This document shows positions 23,106 through 32,690 of a DNA stretch of 64,000 nucleotides, piece after piece. Within the stretch, counting starts at the first letter, position 1, and each line of letters begins with the position of its first letter. The position numbers and the translations under genes are program-made. The notes below the pieces were generated by a model that was not told where the DNA came from, searched no databases, and saw only the letters and a program-made list of their open reading frames with translations. Source of the stretch: Ophioderma brevispina (Eukaryota > Echinodermata > Ophiuroidea > Amphilepidida > Ophiodermatidae); the NCBI GenBank assembly GCA_023653785.1, contig JAMKCH010014212.1, positions 124,001-188,000 of the forward strand, read 5' to 3'.

Positions 23106-23144
23106 CAAGTAAGAGTCTGTGCATTTTCATGCATAACGTCAACA
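23106..23144 (+). repeat. 39-bp exact segment also found at 25658-25696
   Basis: All 39 bases (starting CAAGTAAGAGTCTGTGCATT) are identical at the two sites, while the flanks do not match. Here it sits in the LINE C-terminal region between KDTLK and SFSVDVKSWESLA, where family members normally have only a few residues. It therefore looks like an insertion here. Confidence 0.85.
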
Positions 23145-23218
23145 AGAGCTTCAGCGTAGACGTGAAGAGTTGGGAAAGCCTAGCCTAAGATCGCCCCACA
23201 TAGCGCAGCCTTATCAAA

Positions 23219-23505
23219 GATGGTGCTGAAACATCATAATCTCACAGAATCGACAAGATTGAGACTAAAAGGTAGAAGCGCAAGTCGAGAATCAACTCCA
23301 TAGCATCGGGCAGTACTCCTTCCATCCTGACAATCATTTTTGCGAAAATGACGTTAAAAATCTGACGATGATGGTGCTGAAAAAATCTGACATAGAAGAT
23401 GGTGCTGAAACATCGGAATCTCACAGAATCGGCAAGGTTGAGACTAAAAGGTAGAAGCGCAAGTCGAGAATCAACTCCATAGCATCGGGCAGTACTCCTT
23501 CCATC
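23219..23505 (+). repeat. Tandem duplication inside the LINE 3' region
   Basis: A ~107-bp block starting GATGGTGCTGAAACATC and ending AGTACTCCTTCCATC occurs at 23219-23326 and again at 23398-23505, offset 179 bp, with only a few differences. It duplicates the linker before the terminal zinc finger. Directly after the second copy, ECPVCHMTF, then a WSHQQYAH segment, reads as a degenerate C2H2 finger. Confidence 0.85.
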
Positions 23506-23889
23506 GAATGTCCTGTATGTCACATGACTTTTCCATGCTCAAATTGGTCTCATCAGCAATATGCGCACCCACAAAACTTAGTCATCTTCTTAAATTATTT
23601 GTCTTGTCACGACCATCTTCATCACTTATGGACAAACGAAAGAACGATCCCCTGAATAATTTCCCAAGGTTTGCATGCTTTGCAGTTTTGTGGGTGTTAA
23701 AATAAATTTTCTTTTGAGCATTCAAACCAGAGAATTATATCATTAATATCCGGGTTGGGAAATTTCAGTCTTTAGTCACAGAACTACTAGTATTACTGTT
23801 AACGTTTTAACGAGTACCTCGCCACCGTTGATCCACTTAGTCATAAAAGACGATGGCTTCAGGAACGATATACCATCGATATACTTTTG

Positions 23890-24010
23890 TATGACATTAA
23901 GATAGAGATTTGATATTAAACCGCTAATCCTCCATCATAAATATTGCCTGTGCAAGAACAAAAATGACATTAAAAGTAGTTGATATTGAACTTGTTAACT
24001 CAAAAACACA
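23890..24010 (+). repeat. Tandem unit T, partial copy 3
   Basis: GAGATTTGATATTAAACC, CATCATAAATATTGCCTGTG, CAAGAACAAAAATGACATTA and TTGATATTGAACTTGTTA correspond to the start of units 1 and 2. The LINE lies between unit 2 and this copy. A CCCCTGAATAATTT block at 23650 may be the end of the unit displaced by the LINE. Confidence 0.7.
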
Positions 24011-24232
24011 AGGTGTAGTTTACTTGCACTAATAGTGGAATCCAATTTGGATTTCTAGAGATTACTTTCAATTTCGATTGTTGATGATGGAAAAGACTTT
24101 CAAATATCGTGCTAAAGTTCATGTTCCCAATACACTTAAGACATTTGATTCAACATTGCAACACTGTTTGTGAATGTGTTAAACTAGAACTTGCAGCTTT
24201 CTTTACATAACCTTTGATCTTGTCGTCATAAT

Positions 24233-24410
24233 ATACTCTCTAAATTTCTTAGATTAAAAAATAGTCTAATTTGATTGCTATCAGGGACAAATCTAAAGTT
24301 TAGATTAAAATTTTAATCAAAATACATTGAAATATAATCTAATAGATTGAACATTTTAATCAAATTTTAGATTTATCCTCCGTTTTAATCTAAAAAATTT
24401 AGAGAATAGA
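24233..24410. mobile_element. Foldback element (CTCTAAATTT ends)
   Basis: CTCTAAATTTCTTAGATTAA at the left mirrors TTAATCTAAAAAATTTAGAG at the right, with further AAATCTAAA / TTTAGATTT and AATCAAAAT / ATTTTAATCA pairing inside. It has no coding capacity, and the boundaries are approximate. Confidence 0.75.
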
Positions 24411-24657
24411 ATATCACTCCCAACCAAATAAAGAGAGTAGTAAGCTGCAAGTATTCCATTTTACCTGCCACTAAAACTAAATTACTAATTTAATGCCTGC
24501 CATTGTTGGGAACGGAGTTATAAGATAAGGCAATTTTTGAGCATTACATGTATAACCTGACACATCAGTCATGTCTAGTATATAGAAAGACACCGTTTTG
24601 GTTTTTATATGATTTGTAAGTGAATCGATTAAGTTACTCTGTTTACAACAGTAATAT

Positions 24658-24819
24658 ACAAATATTGAATGCCTAAGAGTGCGATAGTAAAACATATATC
24701 GTGAAGTCAAGTTTTGACTTTTCTATTTCACTAGACGAAGCCGAGTGAAATGGGACAGTCAAAATTTGACCGAATGATATATTTTTACTATTGCACGAAT
24801 ATAAGCAGTCAATATTTGT
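24658..24819. mobile_element. Foldback element F, complete
   Basis: ACAAATATTGAATGCC at the left and GCAGTCAATATTTGT at the right. Pairing continues through GTGCGATAGTAAAA / TTTTTACTATTGCAC to a central hairpin (TTTCACT..AGTGAAA around a GAAGCCG loop). One half-copy lies at 25886-25958. Confidence 0.8.
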
Positions 24820-24867
24820 TTTATATCATGATATCACCTAGTTTCTTTTCATGCCATACGATAGTAT

Positions 24868-25052
24868 ACAAATATTTAATGATCATGAGGGATCTTGTTG
24901 AATCTATTGGCCCCCGAGGTGAACTGGAGAGCGTGGGGTACTATTTTCCCGAGACCGAAGGTCTGATGGAAAAACATACCCCACGCCCGCCAGTTCACCG
25001 AGGGGACCAATAGATTCCACAAAGATCCCGAATAAGATCATTAAATATTTGT
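24868..25052. mobile_element. Near-perfect 185-bp palindromic element
   Basis: ACAAATATTTAATGATC pairs with GATCATTAAATATTTGT. GAATCTATTGG with CCAATAGATTC, GGTGAACTGG with CCAGTTCACC, and GTGGGGTA with TACCCCAC follow inward to a central GAGACCGAAGGTCT hairpin. It lies 48 bp from element F and shares the ACAAATATT end with it. Confidence 0.85.
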
Positions 25053-25657
25053 TTTATATCCTTCATGATAATATTTTTTGTTCATTGATTGGTTAAAAGT
25101 GAAACTGAGCCTGAGGCCTACTTAACAAAAAGTAGGCCTTGCCTGTACTGTACTCTGTAGCCTGTAGGCTAGGCTAGGGTTAAGCCGGCTAGGCAAGAGC
25201 TTGAGCTTTGACTGCCTTTAAGTTTTAGACAGAGGAAAGTCCGCCCCACTTACGATATCAACACCTTTTTCAGTAAATAAATGACGCTGAAGTCCGTACC
25301 GAATTTACTCCCAGAATTTACTGCATTCACCTTCTTTCTCTTTCCGTGCACAGTCATGCCACATGATGCAGCGTTGACATGGTTGAGATCAGCGTTGTCC
25401 ATTCCATGGCATTAAAATAAAAATCACCGCGGGAATCACCGGTGTTAATCCTTACACAACTCCTCGAACACTGACAGAACATACGTAATTACTTTCTTTG
25501 TATTCTCACTATCCGTGCAGAAGGTTTCCCACCGGTGTTATTTGCAACTGGGCGCAGCCATGTTGTTGCTAGGGGTGTCGACGAAATAGCCTCAACAATG
25601 CGTCAAAGTGCATTTTAGAGCAATAACAATACAAACGTACACATACGTTGAGAAATA

Positions 25658-25696
25658 CAAGTAAGAGTCTGTGCATTTTCATGCATAACGTCAACA
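25658..25696 (+). repeat. 39-bp exact segment also found at 23106-23144
   Basis: Identical to the segment embedded in the LINE remnant 2.55 kb upstream. The surrounding sequence here is unique AT-rich DNA without LINE homology. Confidence 0.85.
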
Positions 25697-25755
25697 GTGG
25701 TATTGACCACAGCGAAAGAACCGATAAAGGAACTGATAACACGGGTATCGAGGCT

Positions 25756-25805
25756 AGAGGGAAATAGGCGCCTATTTCCCTCTGACGTCAGAGGGAAAAT
25801 AGGCG
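25756..25805. repeat. Nested palindromes around TGACGTCA
   Basis: A perfect 28-bp palindrome (AGAGGGAAATAGGC and its complement, 25756-25783) is followed by a third copy AGAGGGAAAATAGGCG at 25790-25805. The junction forms a second perfect palindrome centred on TGACGTCA, which is also a consensus CRE site. Either a small foldback relic or a regulatory site; only the symmetry is directly seen. Confidence 0.6.
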
Positions 25806-25885
25806 TCAATTTCCCTGTGATCTCTCTTTCGCTCTCTTTCTCGCAAATAATTAAACTATTTGTGGTCATGTGACGCACTTTTAAC

Positions 25886-25958
25886 CAATCAATGTCAAAT
25901 TCAAAATTTGACATTGTTATATATATTTACGATTCCACGCACTAGGCATTCAATATTT
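25886..25958. mobile_element. Half copy of foldback element F
   Basis: GTCAAATTCAAAATTTGAC (a self-complementary centre) is followed by ATATATTTACGATT, GCACTAGGCATTCAATATTTGT. The latter matches the outer arm of the element at 24658-24819. The other arm is absent. Confidence 0.6.
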
Positions 25959-26440
25959 GTATACTATCACATGGCTGAAATCAACTGCAATCATGGTATA
26001 ACACGTAATATGTCAAACCTGGGTAATCAAGATTTTTTAATCCTTTTTCTGCATGAACTTTGAAATTGACTATGCAATAATCATACATCAATTATACTTT
26101 TAAAATACAATTGATGGAAGCATTTTCAAGCCTTGCTACTTCACGTCATTTGTCTCTTGTGGCGACTTGGAAACCAAATATAAAATAAAATATACTTACA
26201 AAGGCATGGCAACACTTAACAGGTAATTCATCATGTTGGAAGTGTCATGTTGACTTGTACATAGCAGAAAAAACACTTTATCACGAGAATATTTGAACCT
26301 TAGCCTCATTTGTCAATGTCTAGAAAAATAAAGTCCCAATTACAACTTTGGCTTTTCAAACTGAACGCAAGTGTTATGGTAACTTACATTTCAAAGAGTG
26401 ATTCGTCGTACTTGAAGTATGAAATTTTGGATATATGTAC

Positions 26441-26602
26441 GCACTGTTAAAATGTGCATTAAAATAACGGCGTTTTGACTGGCAGCTGGGACGTTGTTTT
26501 ACCGTTATTTGCACGTTTCGAGACCTTTTTTACAGTTATTTGCACGTTTCGAGTCCCGGCTGACAGTCAAAACGACGTTTTTTAAGAACATTTTAACAGT
26601 GC
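26441..26602 (-). mobile_element. MITE family B, copy 2
   Basis: GCACTGTTAAAATGTGCATT at the left and ATTTTAACAGTGC at the right. The inner TTTGCACGTTTCGAGACC / TTTGCACGTTTCGAGTCC pair is the reverse of the tandem pair in copy 1. It is flanked by CG on both sides, unlike the TA of copy 1. Confidence 0.8.
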
Positions 26603-26864
26603 GGATATCGGATGCCTTTAAAGTGTAATAAATGTTAACATGCGTGTGCACAATTCATTTGGAGAATATTTAAATTGAAACAAGTCTGTAATTTTGATAT
26701 CGGATATATTGTAGAAGATACGCCCTTAATCATTTCTGCGAAGGTTTTTGATTGGGTTCATTAACTAATTTTATCCCCATAAGAACCAAACCACTAACAG
26801 ACGATATTATGGCGAGGCTCAATGCCAAACTTAACTTTGTCATTGCTTGACTGATTGATACGCC

Positions 26865-26882
26865 TTGGGGGGGGGGGGGGGG
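26865..26882 (+). repeat. Poly(G) run
   Basis: About 18 consecutive G residues, a site prone to sequencing and assembly error and able to form G-quadruplex structures. Confidence 0.9.
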
Positions 26883-27376
26883 CATTTACGCGGAGAGGGG
26901 AGAATTTGAGGGGAATGCAAAAACAAATTTATAAGCAAGAAGGGCGACATGAAAATTTTTATCAAGAAGAGACATGGAGGGAATACAAAATTTTCGCCGA
27001 AAGAGTTGAAATCCTCCATTCTCCTTGGCGTAAATAAAGACCGCTCACTTGAGGGGAGTCTAGCAGAGAAACAATATTCATACGTATTAAATTGAAATAA
27101 ATACTTCAATAATTTCCACTTATTTGAAAAATGGGTATGTTTAGAATTAACGGAGCGGCCGAGTTTTGAAAAGTGCTATAGTTTTTCGAGTTACCCCTCC
27201 CCTCGGTACAACAAAACACAACCACTTTTATTTGAAGGATAAATATATGAGATTTAAGAAAATGATGGTTGTAGATGAAATATTTGGTGGCAGGGATGAT
27301 TTCTGGGCCGAGAAATGCATTTTGGGCTGCAAATTAAGCAAAATTATTATTTTTTTAAAGTAAAAATATTAATATT

Positions 27377-27527
27377 AAAATAAGGAATAGTTTTGACTGT
27401 CTTAAATGCTTAGTTCCCAATGTAGGGGCACAAATGTCAACATCCATTGCATTCAATGGTGCTAGAACTTGTTTTCCCCCTACTCGGTAAGTAAGCATTT
27501 AAGACACTCAAAACTATTCCTTATTTT
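27377..27527. mobile_element. Foldback MITE (AAAATAAGGAATAG ends)
   Basis: AAAATAAGGAATAGTTTTGA at the left and TCAAAACTATTCCTTATTTT at the right are exact complements. Pairing continues with GTCTTAAATGCTTA / TAAGCATTTAAGAC and GTAGGGG / CCCCTAC. 151 bp, no coding capacity. Confidence 0.85.
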
Positions 27528-27544
27528 TATCCTATGAGCTCCAT

Positions 27545-27800
27545 CTATAATTTGACCCCTGTACAACTGAAAATGACCCTTTTATTGATTTTTGCTGTTT
27601 TTAGCCTATAACTCCAAAACTGCAGATAGTACAAACTATACCTTTTTGGAATCCTTATGATTAAACTATTAACTTGGTATACTTTTAAACATGATTGGAT
27701 CAATTTCAAAATTTGACCCTGTTATTGACCTTTGACTGCCGAAAAACTATAGATAACTCTATACTTTTTTGGGGTAAATGTTGACACCCATAGCTACCGA
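27545..27800 (+). repeat. Dispersed repeat, plus-strand copy
   Basis: Partner of 3420-3560. The words TTTGACCCYTGTACAACTGA, GATAGTACAAACTATACC and TTTGACCCTGTTATTGACC recur, the last as an internal near-repeat (27540 and 27714). Class unknown. Confidence 0.55.
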
Positions 27801-28240
27801 AATCAGTTGAAATCAGCTTCTTTAAAATGTTTTCACAGATGAAACTTGCTTTAGAGTTACTACGTGTGCCTATTACATGAATATCAAAGACTCGAACTCA
27901 TTGATATTAAAACCACCTAAAAACAATGACGGAATATTAGTCCTTGCCAAAAAGTGCTAGAAATTGCCCTTCGCTATGTTTTGACTTTGAATGGTATATT
28001 AAAACTACTGCAGTTAAAAGATAAGAGGCGTTTAGTATTAGATGAGAAAAAGAGGACACTAATAATTAACGTATACTCAATAATAAACTACAATGTGCCA
28101 TGGTTAATCTATTCTGTCCTTCATATTCATCAGACAGCCGCGTATTTGTCTGCGGTAGAACCAAACAACAAGATCGACGGAAATGTAACACCAAAACCAT
28201 AATCGTCAAATCGTCTTCGTCGTCTTTGTCATCTCTTTGG

Positions 28241-28886
28241 ATATTGCCCCTAGATCTAACAAGAAAAATAACGCTACCTCCTTTTTGTGCGGTGATCGTC
28301 ATCGTCAGGTTGATATATATCAGGTCAGTCTCTGCCGAACATATTGCTATGAACTTACTCCACAATTAACCCTTTATAAACTGTGTCCTTAGCCTGAAAG
28401 GAAAGGGGCAATTGAACAGTAGATGTAAGGATTTGTTACATTTTTCACGTCAGTCAGTTTTACAGATAACATACAGATACAGATTCACATTTCTGGGTAA
28501 TTTCATGCATCGAAATGTTCAATAGTACTGTTTTAAATGTCAATCAGTCACTAATATGGAGTATGGCCACCCCTGGCATGAATCAGTATGTCAAGACGTT
28601 CGGCATACTGTCCACAAGGTTGTTTATGATGTCAATGGACAGACCGTCCCAATCATCGGTCAGAGCCTGAGCTAACTCCTGTGGAGTTTGAGAAAGGTTG
28701 TCCATGTCATTGATGGTTCGGCCTAAGGCATCCCAGGCATGCTCAATAGGGTTCATATCAGGGGAGCAAGCAGGCTATGGTATCTGGTGCACACCTTCTG
28801 CCTAAAGAAATTGTCTCACTACAGCGGCCCTGTTCGGGTGGCGTTGTCGTCTTGCAGCCGAACATTGTTTGCATAAATCCTTCTTG
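28241..28886 (-). mobile_element. Duplicated 3' part of the Tc1-like element, ending in poly(A)
   Basis: This block is virtually identical to 29508-30142 over about 640 bp, apart from an 11-bp indel bounded by AAC microhomology near 28370. It carries the transposase DDE-end segment on the minus strand (SPDMNPIEHAWDALGR). It stops at CCTTCTTG (28886), where a run of 20 A residues begins, while copy 2 continues with the rest of the transposase. No target duplication is evident. Confidence 0.85.
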
Positions 28887-28906
28887 AAAAAAAAAAAAAA
28901 AAAAAA
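28887..28906 (+). repeat. A20 run at the end of the duplicated block
   Basis: Twenty consecutive A residues directly abut the truncated transposon copy. This could be a retroposition tail, a simple-sequence expansion or an assembly join. Confidence 0.85.
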
Positions 28907-29391
28907 GTTTCGGTCAAATCAATGTATCAAATTGTTGTAGTCTCTGTTTCACCGGCAAGTTTATGCATGATGTTTAACTTGTAACCAAAATAATAGTTGC
29001 CCACGATAACATTGTACGTGCAATTCAGAGGCTCTTATTTCCACCACTGACATGACTGAGTGAGCACAGAAGCTACACTGGTTTTGAACTATTATCCTCA
29101 CTAACGATGCATTTAGTCATGCAAATTTCAGGTACATGTTTTTAAAGCATAACGAAATTTATACACAATACTTCGTAAGTTATTAAGGACCCTTGACACT
29201 CTTCTTATGCATTCATCTCCATTGGTTTGTTTATTACTACATTCGTAACAGAAAGAGTTTCTTTCAATCGTTCTTTCTTTGTTTGGGTCTTAATTGTATT
29301 TCACTACATTCGTAAAAAGAAAAAAAAAGTTTTAGTACTCGACAAGCTTGAAGACTCACAACAATGGGTAACACCCGAGGTGTGCGTTAAG

Positions 29392-29505
29392 TAAGATAAT
29401 GGCCTCGTTTTTCACGACATTCGTGGAAAATAAAACACGGCTTCGGCTTCGCCTCAGCCGTATTTTATTTTCCACAAATGTCGCAAAACACGGCCATTAT
29501 CTTTT
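29392..29505. mobile_element. Foldback MITE next to the Tc1-like element
   Basis: TAAGATAATGGCC and GGCCATTATCTT frame the element. Pairing proceeds through CGACATTCGTGGAAAATAAAA / TTTTATTTTCCACAAATGTCG to a GGCTTCGGCTTCGCC-type centre. About 114 bp. It ends two bases before the second transposon block. Confidence 0.85.
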
Positions 29506-29507
29506 AC

Positions 29508-31180
29508 ATATTGCCCCTAGATCTAACAAGAAAAATAACGCTACCTCCTTTTTGTGCGGTGATCGTCATCGTCAGGTTGATATATATCAGGTCAGTCTCT
29601 GCCGAACATATTGCTATGAACTTACTCCACAATTAACTGTGTCCTTAGCCTGAAAGGAAAGGGGCAATTGAACAGTAGATGTAAGGATTTGTTACATTTT
29701 TCACGTCAGTCAGTTTTACAGATAACATACAGATACAGATTCACATTTCTGGGTAATTTCATGCATCGAAATGTTCAATAGTACTGTTTTAAATGTCAAT
29801 CAGTCACTAATATGGAGTATGGCCACCCCTGGCATGAATCAGTATGTCAAGACGTTCGGCATACTGTCCACAAGGTTGTTTATGATGTCAATGGACAGAC
29901 CGTCCCAATCATCGGTCAGAGCCTGAGCTAACTCCTGTGGAGTTTGAGAAAGGTTGTCCATGTCATTGATGGTTCGGCCTAAGGCATCCCAGGCATGCTC
30001 AATAGGGTTCATATCAGGGGAGCAAGCAGGCTATGGTATCTGGTGCACACCTTCTGCCTAAAGAAATTGTCTCACTACAGCGGCCCTGTTCGGGTGGCGT
30101 TGTCGTCTTGCAGCCGAACATTGTTTGCATAAATCCTTCTTGCATGTGGCAGGGAGTGGTTTTCTAGAATGTCCAGGTACACGACGACGTTCATGTTTCT
30201 ATCTGGCACCACCAGAGACGTTTTTCCTCCATAATGAATACCGGTCCATACCATCACTGAGCCGCCACCACTTTGAGTCGAATACTGAATACAGTCATCT
30301 GAGAGGTTCTCATTTCGTAATCGAAGAAAACCCTTTGTCTTCCATCTTGACGGTCAAGGATGTAGCGGTTCTCGTCCATGAAGACCACATGTCGCCAATG
30401 TCCGAGCTGTAATCTTCTGTGCTCCCTATCCCCGCGAAGCGAGCAACGCTGTGTGAACGGTTTAGGCGTGGCGTGGTCATTCGGTCTTGCTTTGGCTCGG
30501 TAACCATGTTGAAGCAATCTCCGATTTACAGTTTGGCGGAAAAAACGTTGATTCCATAGGGTCATCTCCACCAACGACGAAGACGGCTCGTTGGCATTTT
30601 CCGGGCTCCACGGCACAGATTAAGATGTCGGCAATCATCTCGTCTGATAGTTAATCGTGGTCGTCCTGGAGATTTTCGTGGCCTCAAATGAGTTACCTCT
30701 CGATGATGTTTCAGGATTTTACTGGCCGTACTCTGCGATATTCCGAGGAAATCAGCGACTTTGGCTTGTTTGTACCCTTCCCGTCGGAGTGTAAGGACTC
30801 TTCGGGTGTATTGACAATGCCGTTGGAGTTTTCGTTGTAACGGTAACAACCAACTCTGAAAATTGTGGGCTCGTTTCACACAGGCTTGGAGCAGAGAAAA
30901 GGAACAAACAACAGACGTCTGGCCTTTTATAGCTCCCAACAAAAGGCATTTTTACATAATTCAAAATTATGCATGAATTCACTTCACCCGGGTAGTGGGG
31001 ACTCATTTTGATATTCAGTCACCTAATGTAATGTGATTACTGAGACATTCAAATAGAAATACGTTTTAAGATTGGGTTTGAAAAAAGTTATTCCAACTTT
31101 ATGAGAACAATGTATATGCGAAAAACAGAATTTGTTAGAAAATTGAGGTCGCCATCTCTGAAAATCTCTGAGTCACCCTC
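29508..31180 (-). mobile_element. Tc1/mariner-type transposon (DD34E), one end missing
   Basis: The transposase reads on the minus strand. Its 5' side ends at 31180 with the complement of GAGGGTGACTCAGAGATTTT, followed by TA (31181-31182), a proper Tc1/mariner terminus. The opposite terminus is not found: the block stops at 29508 against a foldback MITE. The element is therefore truncated and, with its broken gene, immobile. Its terminal AGGGTGACTCA resembles the ends of MITE family A. Confidence 0.8.
29820..30942 (-). pseudogene. Tc1-like DD34E transposase, broken
   Basis: Read on the minus strand from 30942, the N-terminal helix-turn-helix is YKQAKVADFLGISQSTASKI, followed by the HLRPRKSPGRPRL linker that contains a GRPR AT-hook-like motif. 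Then come TVNRRLLQHGYRA, HVVFMDENRYILDRQDGRQR (first Asp), GGKTSLVVPDRNMN, LQDDNA (second Asp) and SPDMNPIEHAWDALGR (Glu). Counting along the consensus frame gives 34 residues between the second Asp and Glu. All three catalytic acids survive. At least three frame changes and two nonsense codons (TAG where the family has Gln and Trp, in the stretch before SPDMN) kill the gene. Length is near the normal ~340 residues. Confidence 0.85.
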
Positions 31181-31181
31181 T

Positions 31182-32110
31182 AAAGTAGAAATTACAGGGT
31201 TTGCCTGTAAATTGAACAAACCAACACTTTTCAACTATTAGGAATAATGCATCAGATGCGTATTTTATCGTGTATAAATCCTGTCTTGTACGATTGAACA
31301 TGTTTTAACTGAGCGAAATAACGGCGCCTGTGAACTGAGGCTAAAGCAAGTAAATTGCATGCTATCACATGATATCGCTTTTGATAAAACTGCATTTACT
31401 AGTACAATGATTGTTTGCCTTATGTATTCTATCTGCTGTCTAGTTAATTAACCCTCGTCAAACGGAGGGAAGGGCGGTGTTTGTTTTCCATCAGTCGAGA
31501 AAACAAACAGTTCATGGGACACAATGGCATGAAAAAATATTCAGAAAATGAAATGGACCCTTACTGAAATCACTTACACAAATTTGGAAACAATTTGGGT
31601 GTTTATATTTTGTAAAAGTAATATTAATTTTCCTTGTAAGCGTCACAGCTCAGCCAAGGATGCTGACATTACTGCAGCATTTATCAAACTTGCTAAGCCC
31701 GGCTAATCCACCTTTCACTTGCCAGATCAATATCTTACTACAAGCCTGAAGTAGAATGTCTGAATCCCGGTCTGAATGCTTTTGAATTATGTCACAAAAC
31801 ATTCTAGATACACTGTAAATTCTGGCAGGGATGTCAACACATTGATTTTCCGTGGCAGGAATTGCCACGAACTGCCACAAACCCTTGCTGTTTTACTCTT
31901 TTTACAGAATGTAAACATCAACATATGTTCACATTTGTGGAAGTGATTTCCATAGTCCGTTTCATTATGTCTGAATATTTTTTTCATGCCATCGTGTCCC
32001 TTTAGGGTAAGGTAAAGGTAGGTGAAATCATGGAAGAGCTCATATTAACAACTTGATTGGCCTAAAAAGGAGATTGGCACTTCTGCCAAACTCCCTTATA
32101 TAATGTTGCT
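31182..32110. other. Non-coding stretch, no gene seen
   Basis: AT-rich with only short frames and no recognised domain or repeat. Confidence 0.4.
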
Positions 32111-32690
32111 GTGGTGGGTTTGCCACTCCTCCCTCACATTAGAAACTTGGCAGCTACGCTCTTGTCTGGTGGATGTCTGGTGGAGCAATTCCTGCTAGGA
32201 TATATAAGATGTCCGTTGGAGTTGGGCGAAGACATAAGCCGGCAGGAGGCATTTAATGCTGGATCAAGCTTCTTGGCATGGGATGATCTTTCCCATACAG
32301 GGCAAGTATACTCTGCACATGAGTAGCACAGGACAAGTGCCGTCGATCTTAGGGTAAGGATATGTGGACGAGCACCCCAGCTTGTGCCAGTGAGTTTGTT
32401 CAAGATGTTATTGCGTGAACATACTTTACTCGTCGACTTTTTGCTGTGGGTTTTATAAGAGAGAGTGCGGTGCAAGGTAACTCCTAGGTAGACAGGATTA
32501 TCACAGTGCTCCAGGGGTGTTCCAGACCAGGTTACTTTAAGCTGACGTTTGGTTCACAGTTGCGTAGATGGAAACCACGCACCCGTGTCTTGGACGGATT
32601 TGCACGAAGGTGGTTTTCCTCATAATAAAGAATGAGTTCCTCCAAAGCTTTTGAGAGGATATGAGATAAAAGGCAGAAAATCAACGTAAT
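32110..32690 (-). pseudogene. Second LINE: reverse transcriptase C-terminal remnant
   Basis: On the minus strand, LEELILYYEENHLRANPSKT (post-FADD helix and NPSKT block) is followed after a one-base frameshift near 32530 by VTWSGTPLEHCDNPVYLGVT and LHRTLSYKTH. Then come RNNILNKLTGTSWGARPHIL, ALVLCYSCAEYTCPVW and AKKLDPALNASCRL. This order (YLGV, LSYKxH, Y(A/C)xPVW, LNxxCR) is the thumb and C-terminal part of non-LTR retrotransposon ORF2. The catalytic palm and the endonuclease are missing. The frame fades near 32110. It differs from the 21-kb LINE and is in the opposite orientation. Confidence 0.8.

Larger units (their letters stand above)
21118..23580 (+). mobile_element. Dead non-LTR retrotransposon (LINE), 5' truncated
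   Basis: The order is endonuclease C-terminus, linker, reverse transcriptase, C-terminal region and a degenerate C2H2 finger, all on the plus strand and broken by many frameshifts and stops. It is inserted between copies of tandem unit T. The 5' part of the endonuclease is absent. An endonuclease-RT ORF ending in a CPVC finger is typical of RTE/Jockey-like LINEs; I do not assign the clade. No poly(A) or clear target duplication was found. Confidence 0.85.

Noticed and set aside
26865..26882. Telomere-like or regulatory G tract
   Set aside because: A simple homopolymer with no repeat register; no further support for a function.
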